From the NCBI GenBank assembly GCA_020201485.1, contig JAIVGT010000071.1, positions 1 through 5,406 on the forward strand: a stretch of DNA of 5,406 nt. Reading direction: 5' to 3'. Positions 1 to 5,406 of this stretch are shown here, in pieces. Position 1 is the first letter of the stretch. Each line of letters begins with the position of its first letter. Source of the stretch: Halobacteriales archaeon (GTDB lineage Archaea; Thermoplasmatota; SW-10-69-26; JACQPN01; JAIVGT01). The translations under genes were made by a program, and so were the position numbers. Below the pieces are notes generated by a model that made no database searches, was not told the origin of the DNA, and worked only from the letters and a program-made list of their open reading frames with translations.

Positions 1-257
1 GCGCTGCCCTTGCCCGAGCCCGGCTGGAGGTCGAGCACGATGTCGTCGGGCAGGCTGGTGATGGTCACGCTGCCGGCGCTCGCGCTCGACGCGCTCGACG
101 TCGCGTAGGTGGCGGAGACGGTGCCGATGGTCGAGGACGCGTGGTAGTGCAGGAGCGTCTCGCTGTCGCTGACCTTCTGGTACGCAACGCTGGCGCTCGA
201 GGGCAGCCTGTCGAGCCGCGCCGAGGCGCGCGTCGTGCCGGCCTCGTAGGTGATGTC
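1..257 (-). repeat. Degenerate beta-module repeats at the C-terminal end of the secreted protein
   Basis: Two similar protein segments follow each other: residues about 529-573 (codons at 257-123) and from about 577 to the window edge (codons from 113 down). Each begins with a TY motif (531-532 and 578-579), then a Thr/Ser/Ala-rich stretch, then a hydrophobic strand ending in LP (546-547 and 597-598), then an alternating hydrophobic strand. Spacing differs by about four residues, so the repeats are diverged. Further units may lie beyond the left edge. Confidence 0.4.
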
Positions 258-1841
258 CGCGACCGGCCGGCTCGGGCAGGCGACCTGCACGACGGCCTGC
301 GCCCCGTCCAGGCGCGCGTCCACGTCGGAGCTGCACGCGCTCGGCGGCGGGGTGAAGCCCATCGTCACGCGCTCCGTGCCCGTGCCGTCGCTCATCTCGC
401 CGAACACCGCGACCGACGCCCCGGGCTGGTCGAAGGTGAGGTTGAGGCGCGCCAGGAGCCGGCCCTGCAGCAGCGCGTTCAGGTCGTACACGCTGGCCAG
501 GGCCGTGCTGGCCACGGGCAGCGTGCTGGCCAGGCCGTCGAAGCCCACGCGCAGCACCTTGTCCGAGGCCCCGCTCGGGTTCGCGACGCGGTACACGACC
601 CAGACGCGCGCCGGGAGGTGCGGGCCGGTCACGAGGGCGGTCGGGTCGAGGTCCTGCACGCGCAGCGTCACGCCCACGCCCGGGGGCACGTTCTCGCGCA
701 CGACCTGGTCGAGGGTGGCTTGCGACACGGCGGGCGGGACGGGGGGCGCGTTCGGCACGAGGACCGGGGCCAGCTCGACCGCGACCTCTTGTCCGGCAAG
801 GCCGGTGACCGGCGACTGGTCGAGGTCGAGCGTGACGGGAACCCCGAACGCGATGGCCGAGGGCGAGCACACGACGGCGTGCCCGGCCATCTGACCGCAC
901 GCCACGTACGTCAGCGCCTGCACGAAGGCGACCGGGTCCGCAGGCACGGCGTCCGGCGTCGGCCCGGGCAGGGGCGCGAGCGCGGGCAGGGGCGTGACGG
1001 CGACCGGCACTTCGGCCGGGGCGAGCTCGAACGACACCGCGGGCAAGGCAAGGATGTCGCGGAGCGCATCGGGGAGCGCGGGGCCTTGGCCGCCATCCGC
1101 CGGCTTCGGCGAGGGCGAGGCATCGGGGCTCGCGCGCACGTCCGCATCGAGCGACCAGGGCGGCGTGGCGGAGGCGGTGCTCGCGAAGGGCTCGGGCGCG
1201 ACCACGTTGGCCCGGCGCGCGGCTGGCGCATCCGTTCCGGCCGGCGGCGCGACGACGTCGGCCAGCGTCGCGGGCAGCTCGACGGGCCCGGGGGTGCGCT
1301 GGGCAGCGAGGCGGGCCTCGAGCGCTTCCGGGGAAGCGAGCACCTCGCCGGTGAGCGGGTCGCGCACCGGGGCGCTCGCCGGCTCCTGCGCGACCTGTTC
1401 CGGCGCGGGCTGCCAGTTCTCCGCGAGCGCATCCTTGTCGAAGAGGATGCCGTACAGCACGCTGGCCGACGCCGCGACGTGCGCGGCGCGGTCCTCGGGT
1501 CCGCGGGCGGCGAGGTCGGCCCGCAGGCGCGGGTCGCTCTGCGCGATGTCGTCGAACAGGGCGCGGGCCAGCTCCTGCTTGTGCTCCTTGGGGAGCGCGG
1601 AGAACTCGTCTTGCACGGCATCGCTGCGCTTCATGTACGCCTCGAACCAGCCGGGTTGGGCCAGGCGCTGCTGCCAGGTGTGGACGAAGCGCTGCTTCGT
1701 CGCGTCCGGGACCAGCCCGTGCGCGCCCGCCCCGTCCAGGGCCGGGAGGGGCGCGGCCATCGTCGCCAGCAGCCCGGAGGGAACGACCATCATGACCGCG
1801 ATGCACGCCACGACCAGCCCGCCGAACGCCTTCCGCACCAT
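1..1841 (-). CDS. Secreted Ala/Pro-rich modular protein with C-terminal beta repeats (3' end outside window)
   Basis: I do not recognise the family. The frame is open for 613 codons from ATG at 1841 to the window edge, so the C-terminus is missing. The start is supported by a GGAGG Shine-Dalgarno (plus positions 1849-1853) seven bases upstream. Residues 1-29 form a signal peptide: basic VRK at 2-4, a hydrophobic core at about 5-26, and likely cleavage after TMA (27-29), so the protein is probably exported. Residues about 45-145 look helical and charged. Residues about 145-300 are an Ala/Pro-rich linker. From about 305 the chain looks beta-rich, with close cysteine pairs C315/C325 and C503/C522 that could form disulfides outside the cell. 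Residues about 529-613 contain degenerate repeats with TY, LP and Ser-rich segments, suggesting stacked beta-sandwich modules. A surface or matrix protein is a guess; no catalytic motif was seen. It is transcribed divergently from the winged-helix/FHA regulator, which may control it. Confidence 0.82.
   Translation of the reverse strand, partial: MVRKAFGGLVVACIAVMMVVPSGLLATMAAPLPALDGAGAHGLVPDATKQRFVHTWQQRLAQPGWFEAYMKRSDAVQDEFSALPKEHKQELARALFDDIAQSDPRLRADLAARGPEDRAAHVAASASVLYGILFDKDALAENWQPAPEQVAQEPASAPVRDPLTGEVLASPEALEARLAAQRTPGPVELPATLADVVAPPAGTDAPAARRANVVAPEPFASTASATPPWSLDADVRASPDASPSPKPADGGQGPALPDALRDILALPAVSFELAPAEVPVAVTPLPALAPLPGPTPDAVPADPVAFVQALTYVACGQMAGHAVVCSPSAIAFGVPVTLDLDQSPVTGLAGQEVAVELAPVLVPNAPPVPPAVSQATLDQVVRENVPPGVGVTLRVQDLDPTALVTGPHLPARVWVVYRVANPSGASDKVLRVGFDGLASTLPVASTALASVYDLNALLQGRLLARLNLTFDQPGASVAVFGEMSDGTGTERVTMGFTPPPSACSSDVDARLDGAQAVVQVACPSRPVADITYEAGTTRASARLDRLPSSASVAYQKVSDSETLLHYHASSTIGTVSATYATSSASSASAGSVTITSLPDDIVLDLQPGSGKGS
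82..99. repeat. Perfect 9-bp tandem duplication inside the secreted-protein gene
   Basis: GCGCTCGAC occurs twice back to back (82-90 and 91-99), preceded by a partial copy around 76-81. On the coding strand it yields a Ser-Ser-Ala, Ser-Ser-Ala, Ser-Ala run at residues about 582-589, a flexible linker inside the second repeat unit. The length is a multiple of three, so copy-number change would keep the frame. Confidence 0.6.
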
Positions 1842-1848
1842 GTCCAAG

Positions 1849-1853
1849 CCTCC
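1849..1853 (-). promoter_or_regulatory. Shine-Dalgarno site of the secreted-protein gene
   Basis: On the minus strand GGAGG lies seven bases before the ATG at 1841, an optimal distance. It fixes that ATG as the start and fits with the signal peptide beginning there. The two genes to the right show no comparably good site. Confidence 0.75.
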
Positions 1854-1892
1854 AGCGCCTCGCGCTGCGGCCCGGCCAGGCGCGGCCGCCGG

Positions 1893-1899
1893 CTAATAC
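1893..1899 (-). promoter_or_regulatory. Possible TATA-like promoter element of the secreted-protein gene
   Basis: Read on the minus strand, 1900-1891 is GGTATTAGCC, an AT-rich island in an otherwise GC-rich stretch. Its centre is about 55 bases before the ATG at 1841. A start site about 26 bases downstream would fall near 1870 and give a leader of about 30 bases that includes the GGAGG site. If the organism is archaeal this is the best TATA candidate for the gene. Confidence 0.4.
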
Positions 1900-1904
1900 C
1901 ACGT

Positions 1905-1917
1905 CAGGAAGTTTGCT
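1905..1917 (+). repeat. Candidate operator repeat, copy 1
   Basis: CAGGAAGTTTGCT matches copy 2 at 1945-1957 in 12 of 13 positions, with starts exactly 40 bp apart. With the next base (1918) this copy also forms an imperfect dyad, CAGnAAnnTTnCTG, pairing 5 of 7 positions, as expected for a dimeric winged-helix regulator site. It lies just upstream of the minus-strand TATA-like element. The binding role is inferred. Confidence 0.5.
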
Positions 1918-1944
1918 GGCAGAGGATGCGCGCAGCCTCCTCCG

Positions 1945-1957
1945 CAGGAAGTTCGCT
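1945..1957 (+). repeat. Candidate operator repeat, copy 2
   Basis: CAGGAAGTTCGCT is the second copy of the 13-bp direct repeat. It differs from copy 1 only by C for T at the tenth base. It lies about 48 bp upstream of the plus-strand TATA-like box. The dyad symmetry seen in copy 1 is weaker here. Confidence 0.5.
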
Positions 1958-2005
1958 CACGTCCCTTATCCCCGCCCCGCACCGTCCCCCGGCCGGAGGA
2001 AGGCG

Positions 2006-2010
2006 TATAT
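2006..2010 (+). promoter_or_regulatory. TATA-like box for the winged-helix/FHA gene
   Basis: TATAT at 2006-2010 stands out in GC-rich DNA. Its centre (2008) is 26 bases before the GTG at 2034, matching archaeal TATA-to-start-site spacing if transcription begins at or next to the start codon. The purine-rich GGAGGAAG just upstream (1995-2002) could act as a BRE-like element. No Shine-Dalgarno site precedes 2034, which fits a leaderless transcript. Confidence 0.5.
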
Positions 2011-2033
2011 TCCGAGATCCCGCTCTCGCCAGC

Positions 2034-2756
2034 GTGCCCGCCGCCCACGACCGGCCCGTGGACCACGCCACGCTCGCGGACTTCCTCGAGGCCCTGGCGT
2101 ACCCGATGCGCCTGGAGCTGCTGGACAAGCTGCGCTTCCCCCACACGCTCGGCGAGCTGAAGGTCTCGCCCCGGCGGCGTGAGAGCGGGCAGGTGCCCGG
2201 GCGACCCGCGGCGCGGCAGACGGTGCAGGCGCACCTCGACAAGCTCGTCGAGGCCGACCTCATCAAGTCGGAGAGCGTCGAGCAGGGCGGGCGCAAGGTG
2301 CCGCAGTACGTGGTGAACTCGCTGAAGCTGTACGAGCTCACGGAGGAGCTGCGCCGGCTGAGCACGATGTACGCCGGGCGCGGGCCCATCGGCGACGCGA
2401 CGGGCACGCTCGCCGGGAGCTCGCCCGCGGCGGAGGCCGAGGGGCCGCGGCTCGTCCTCGTCCACGGCGTGTACGAGGGCAAGGCCTTCCCCTTGGACAA
2501 GGCGAGCGCGCAGGGCGGGCAATGGCTCATCGGCCGGCGGCGCGGGCTGCCGGTCGCGCTCGACTACGACCCGTTCGTCAGCTTGGAGAACACGGTGCTC
2601 ACGGAGCGCGGCGGGCGCTTCGCCGTCGCGGACCTGGGCAGCAAGAACGGCACGAGCGTGAACTGGGTGCCGCTGGCGCGCGGCGCATCGCGCGCTTTGC
2701 GCCCGGGCGACGTCATCGGCGTCGGGCGCTCCCTGCTGAGCTTCATCCCGGCCTGA
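2034..2756 (+). CDS. Winged-helix (ArsR-like) DNA-binding protein with C-terminal FHA domain
   Basis: Predicted cytoplasmic transcription regulator of 240 residues. Residues about 12-95 form a winged helix: helix ATLADFLEAL and YPMRLELLDKL, a second helix around TLGELKV (38-44), a recognition helix around RQTVQAHLDKLVEADLI (61-77), then a wing hairpin ending in PQYVVN (90-95). A basic loop (46-60) separates the second and third helices. Residues about 97-113 are a helical connector and about 114-137 a Gly/Ala/Ser-rich linker. Residues about 138-239 are an FHA domain: GR (167-168), S183, then DLGSKNGT (200-207). FHA domains bind phosphothreonine peptides; R168, S183 and N205 correspond to the usual ligand contacts. 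The usual SRxH motif reads SLEN here. The GTG at 2034 is chosen from the TATA box 26 bases upstream; alternatives are GTG 2058 and ATG 1926, though the latter has a poor upstream sequence. The 3' end overlaps the convergent kinase gene by 14 bp, suggesting the kinase as its signal source. Confidence 0.85.
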   Translation: MPAAHDRPVDHATLADFLEALAYPMRLELLDKLRFPHTLGELKVSPRRRESGQVPGRPAARQTVQAHLDKLVEADLIKSESVEQGGRKVPQYVVNSLKLYELTEELRRLSTMYAGRGPIGDATGTLAGSSPAAEAEGPRLVLVHGVYEGKAFPLDKASAQGGQWLIGRRRGLPVALDYDPFVSLENTVLTERGGRFAVADLGSKNGTSVNWVPLARGASRALRPGDVIGVGRSLLSFIPA

Positions 2757-4869
2757 GCGGGACCACGCGCAGCGCGCGGTCCAACGCCGCGCGCATCGCC
2801 TCGGCATCGGGGAAGCGCCGCGCCGGATCGGGGTCCAGGGCCTTGGCGAACCAGGCGCGCAGGGCGCGCGGCTCGACGCGCGCGCGGAAAGGCTGGCCGG
2901 CCGCCGCGCGCATCTGCAGCTCGATGGCGCTCTCCCGCGTCCCCGGCGCGAGGTAGGGCTTGCCCGTCCACGCCTCGTACAGCGTGGCCGCGGCGCTGAA
3001 CAGGTCGCTGCGCGGCGTGACCTTGCGGCCCTTCGCCTGCTCCGGGCTCATGTACTTGATCGTGCCCACCGCGCTCCCGCCCGACGCGCCGCCGACCGTG
3101 GTCTCCAGCCCGGGGAGGTGCGCGATGCCGAAATCTGCGAGCTTCGCCTCCCCGTTCGCGGTGAGCAGCACGTTGCTCGGCTTCACGTCGCGGTGCACGA
3201 TGCCCGCGGCGTGCACCGCGCCGAGCGCGGCGAGCAGGCCGGAGGCGACGCGGCCGAACTCGTGCGGCGCGAGCGGGCCCCGGTCGAGCCGCTGGCGCAG
3301 CGACCCCCCTTCGACGAACTCCATGACGAGGAACACCGCGTCGCGCGCCTGCTGCGCCTCGAGGAGGCGGACGACGTGCGGATGGCGGAGCGCGGCGATG
3401 GCGCGCGCCTCGCGCAGCAGGCTCGGGTCGCCGGCCTTGTCCGGGCGGATGGCCTTGAGCACGACGTCGTGCCCGCCCCGCTCGTCCCGCGCCAGGTAGG
3501 TGCGCCCGTGCGCGCCCTCGCCCAGGAAGCGCTGCACGCGGTACCGGCCGAGGAGCAGCGCGCCCGCCTCCAGCTCCAGCATCGCCGCCTGCGCCCCGGT
3601 GCGCGCCGCATAGGCGAGGATGTGGTGGTCGCGCTCGCTCAGGCCGAGCTCGTCGCGCAGCCGCGCCAGCGCCCCGTCGCGTCCCGGCTCGCCGAGCGTG
3701 CCGGACGCTGCCGCCTGCTCCAGGGCGGCGCGGTACACCTCCAGCTTCCGCAGGTTGAGGTACTCCGGCGTGTCGCTCACCCCGGGCATCGCCGCATCGG
3801 CAAGCCGCGCCGCGAGACCTTCCAGGGGGCGCAGCGCGAGGACGAGACCGGCGAGCACGAGCACGCCGAGGGCCGCGCCCGCGGCCGGCCCGCCCAGCAT
3901 GGAGCCGGCTTGGCCGGCGAGGAGGAACGCGCCGATGACGATGGCGACGAGCGCGCCGCGCTGCATCGTGCCCTTGACGCGCAGGTCGAGGTCGAACAGC
4001 CGGTGGCGCAGCATGGCGTAGGCGAGCGCCGCGACCGTCGCGATGCGCGCGGCCCCGTACAGGCCGGACGTGCCGCTCGTGTTCAGGGGCGACGCGAGCA
4101 CGGCCTCGGCCAGGACGGGCGCGCCGATGGTGAGCAGGGCGACGGTGCGCGCGGTGCGCGAGGCCGGGGGCCCGGCGCGCGCCGCGTGCGCGAGCCACAC
4201 GCCGCACGCCGCGACGAGGACGAGGAAGTGCTCCAGCCCGAACAGCAGCCCGGGACGCTGCGTGAGGAGGACGGTGATGCCGTTCCCGTCGCGCAGCAGC
4301 GCACCCGCCTCGCCGCCCAGCCGCGTCATGGCGAAAAGCGCCGGCCACGGCAGCAGCGCCGCAGCCATGAGCGCGCAGAGCTGGCGCTCGCGCGGGGCGC
4401 TGGGGCCGGAGGCGCTGGCGAAGCGGAAGGCGAAGAGCAGGATGGCGAAGGCGAAGGCGAACTCCAACGGGTACAGGCCGGTGACGAGGCTCAGCGCGAC
4501 GGGGGGCTCGCCCAGGTACGCCGGAAGCCAGGCGGCGAAGGGCGCGAGGACGCCGAGGCCCAGGACCCCAGCGACGCGGCGCTCGCGCGGCGACAGCGGC
4601 CGGGGGAAGAGGAGGGACAGGGCGAGCAGCCCGGCGATGGCGGGAAGAGCAAGCACCACCGACACGGCCTGCGCCACGGGGGCCAGCGGGTCGTCGCCGC
4701 TCAACACGTTGCCGAAGACGAGCATGAGGCCGAAGCCGACGCTGAACAGGGCCAGGGCCAGGGTCGCGCGCTGCGCGTTCCGCACCCGGCCCACCCACAG
4801 GCCGAGGGCGAGGAGGAGCACGCCGCTCCCAGCGTCGACGACGTGGCCCAGGTCCGGCAGCAGCGTCAT
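2743..4869 (-). CDS. Polytopic membrane Ser/Thr protein kinase (Hanks type)
   Basis: 708 residues. Residues about 12-347 hold roughly 10-11 hydrophobic membrane segments. The stretch LRHRLFDLDLRVKGT (287-301) resembles the motif that ends the multi-span sensor region of many membrane histidine kinases, so this part may sense a membrane or external signal. Residues about 366-435 are a charged helical linker. Residues about 443-700 are a full protein kinase: Gly loop GEGAHG (450-455), ATP-anchoring K472, helix-C E487, catalytic HRDVKPSN (559-566), metal-binding DFG (579-581), a Thr/Gly/Ser-rich activation loop, SPE (608-610) and SD (621-622). All key residues are present, so it should be active. 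ATG 4869 is the only ATG after an in-frame stop about 15 codons upstream; no clear Shine-Dalgarno precedes it, only a G run. It follows the RNase HI gene by 66 bp and may be co-transcribed. Its 3' end overlaps the winged-helix/FHA gene, a plausible partner. It has no PASTA or other C-terminal sensor. Confidence 0.9.
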   Translation of the reverse strand: MTLLPDLGHVVDAGSGVLLLALGLWVGRVRNAQRATLALALFSVGFGLMLVFGNVLSGDDPLAPVAQAVSVVLALPAIAGLLALSLLFPRPLSPRERRVAGVLGLGVLAPFAAWLPAYLGEPPVALSLVTGLYPLEFAFAFAILLFAFRFASASGPSAPRERQLCALMAAALLPWPALFAMTRLGGEAGALLRDGNGITVLLTQRPGLLFGLEHFLVLVAACGVWLAHAARAGPPASRTARTVALLTIGAPVLAEAVLASPLNTSGTSGLYGAARIATVAALAYAMLRHRLFDLDLRVKGTMQRGALVAIVIGAFLLAGQAGSMLGGPAAGAALGVLVLAGLVLALRPLEGLAARLADAAMPGVSDTPEYLNLRKLEVYRAALEQAAASGTLGEPGRDGALARLRDELGLSERDHHILAYAARTGAQAAMLELEAGALLLGRYRVQRFLGEGAHGRTYLARDERGGHDVVLKAIRPDKAGDPSLLREARAIAALRHPHVVRLLEAQQARDAVFLVMEFVEGGSLRQRLDRGPLAPHEFGRVASGLLAALGAVHAAGIVHRDVKPSNVLLTANGEAKLADFGIAHLPGLETTVGGASGGSAVGTIKYMSPEQAKGRKVTPRSDLFSAAATLYEAWTGKPYLAPGTRESAIELQMRAAAGQPFRARVEPRALRAWFAKALDPDPARRFPDAEAMRAALDRALRVVPLRPG

Positions 4870-4935
4870 CGCCGAGCGCCCCCCGCCACGCCCGCCGATG
4901 CGGCTGGCGCGTCAAGAGCTTTGCCTGCGCGCGGC

Positions 4936-5403
4936 TCACCGGGCGCGCGGCCCGAAGCGGGGGGTGCGCCCGTCCACTTCCATGTACAAGTTCCAGCCGA
5001 GGACGTCCGGCTCGTGGTTCAGCTCGCGCGGGATCCACTCCATGCGGGCGAAGCCCGACGCGTGCAGGGGCTGGAAGCTGCCGCGCAGCTCCTCCACGAC
5101 GCGCGCCGTCTCCGCCTCGCCCGGCTTTGCCTTGCCGATGCTGGCCTTCGTGACGAACTCCGAGTCCACGCGATGCACGAAGGGCTGCCCGGCGCGCTCG
5201 CGCAGCGCCCAGCGCAGCGCTTCGAGGGCGGCGTAGCTCTCGGCGTAGTTGCTGCTCATGCCCTTCCCTGCCCCGAGCACGCCCGCCGCTTCGTGGGCAC
5301 GCTTCCCGTCCTCGCGCGCGACGAACGCCCAGATGGCGGTGCCGCCGGGGTTCACGGGCTCGCACAGGCCGTCGGAGTACAGCTCCAGCAAACAGCGCGC
5401 CAT
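4936..5403 (-). CDS. rnhA: Ribonuclease HI family protein
   Basis: 155 residues, the usual length for RNase HI, which cuts the RNA strand of RNA-DNA hybrids and helps remove primers and R-loops. The four acidic catalytic positions are visible: D11 in YSDG, E55 in NYAES after the first helix, D80 in VDSEF, and D133 in NHEPDVLG. The fold order also fits: a first beta hairpin with NPGG (18-21), helix 54-70, and a final helix after D133. The chain appears to lack an extended basic handle and so resembles compact archaeal or Gram-positive-like types more than the E. coli enzyme. ATG at 5403 is three bases from the window edge, and the one upstream codon in view is open, so a longer N-terminus cannot be excluded, though YSDG at residue 9 argues that this start is right. 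The gene symbol is by family only. Confidence 0.88.
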   Translation of the reverse strand: MARCLLELYSDGLCEPVNPGGTAIWAFVAREDGKRAHEAAGVLGAGKGMSSNYAESYAALEALRWALRERAGQPFVHRVDSEFVTKASIGKAKPGEAETARVVEELRGSFQPLHASGFARMEWIPRELNHEPDVLGWNLYMEVDGRTPRFGPRAR

Positions 5404-5406
5404 GCC

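Noticed and set aside
492..532. GCTGGCCA three times at 492, 507 and 525
   Set aside because: All copies are in frame and encode Ala-Ser with neighbouring residues in a repetitive LAS/VAS stretch. Codon preference explains them better than a regulatory role.
1803..1814. Lipoprotein-like VVAC at residues 10-13 of the secreted protein
   Set aside because: It matches a lipobox loosely, but the cysteine is too close to the N-terminus and lies in the middle of the hydrophobic core. A normal signal peptidase site follows at about residue 29.
994..1896. Plus-strand open frame of 300 codons opposite the secreted-protein gene
   Set aside because: Low-complexity translation with no domain. The opposite strand carries the signal peptide and ribosome binding site.
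1893..2807. Minus-strand open frame of about 304 codons opposite the winged-helix/FHA gene
   Set aside because: The plus strand encodes a clear winged helix and FHA domain; the antisense product is Arg-rich with no motif.
4911..4925. Possible separate promoter for the kinase in the 66-bp gap after the RNase HI gene
   Set aside because: The patch reads GGCAAAGCTCTTGAC on the minus strand, only mildly AT-rich and without a convincing TATA box. Co-transcription with the RNase HI gene is at least as likely.
4927..4951. Direct repeat GCGCGCGGC around the RNase HI stop codon
   Set aside because: A 9-bp GC-only repeat is expected by chance in DNA this GC-rich.
4043..5236. Plus-strand open frame of about 400 codons opposite the kinase and RNase HI genes
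   Set aside because: Ser/Arg/Ala-rich composition, no recognisable motif, and antisense to well-supported genes.
2564..5365. Very long minus-strand open frame (about 930 codons) spanning the kinase and RNase HI region
   Set aside because: Its translation is Arg/Ala/Gly/Pro-rich without domains, and it overlaps in another frame two genes with intact catalytic motifs. It is a high-GC by-product.
1..5406. tRNA, rRNA, CRISPR array, insertion sequence or intrinsic terminator
   Set aside because: I looked for these on both strands and saw no cloverleaf, regular spaced repeats, transposase motif or GC stem with a T run.

Overview
The window is about 5.4 kb of very GC-rich DNA (about 70% or more by eye) and is densely coding. 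It most resembles a high-GC archaeon, possibly a member of the Thermoplasmata lineage. The reasons are a TATA-like element placed just where an apparently leaderless GTG start would need it, a winged-helix/FHA regulator of a type I associate with those archaea, and a compact RNase HI. This assignment is inference. A high-GC bacterium with Hanks-type kinases is not excluded, because no rRNA or universal marker is present.

Layout from left to right. Bases 1-1841 (minus strand) carry the first 613 codons of a secreted, Ala/Pro-rich protein whose 3' end lies beyond the left edge. It has a signal peptide, a helical N-terminal part, a long low-complexity linker, Cys-containing beta-rich parts, and degenerate repeats that run off the window. 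Bases 1842-2033 are a divergent intergenic region with promoter-like elements in both directions and a 13-bp direct repeat spaced exactly 40 bp apart. Bases 2034-2756 (plus strand) encode a 240-residue winged-helix DNA-binding domain fused to a phosphothreonine-binding FHA domain. Converging on it, with a 14-bp overlap of the coding ends, is a 708-residue polytopic membrane Ser/Thr protein kinase (2743-4869, minus strand). Upstream of the kinase, in the same direction and after a 66-bp gap, is a complete-looking RNase HI gene (4936-5403, minus strand).

The most interesting reading is a possible signalling pair. A membrane-embedded Hanks-type kinase sits tail-to-tail with a transcription factor carrying an FHA phosphothreonine reader. 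That regulator in turn is divergent from a gene for an exported protein, across an intergenic region holding a candidate operator repeat. This suggests a short membrane-to-promoter phospho-relay based on Ser/Thr phosphorylation instead of His/Asp. The domains and motifs are visible in the sequence; the functional link is inferred from gene order and domain content. Several very long open frames opposite the real genes are by-products of the high GC content and are not annotated.
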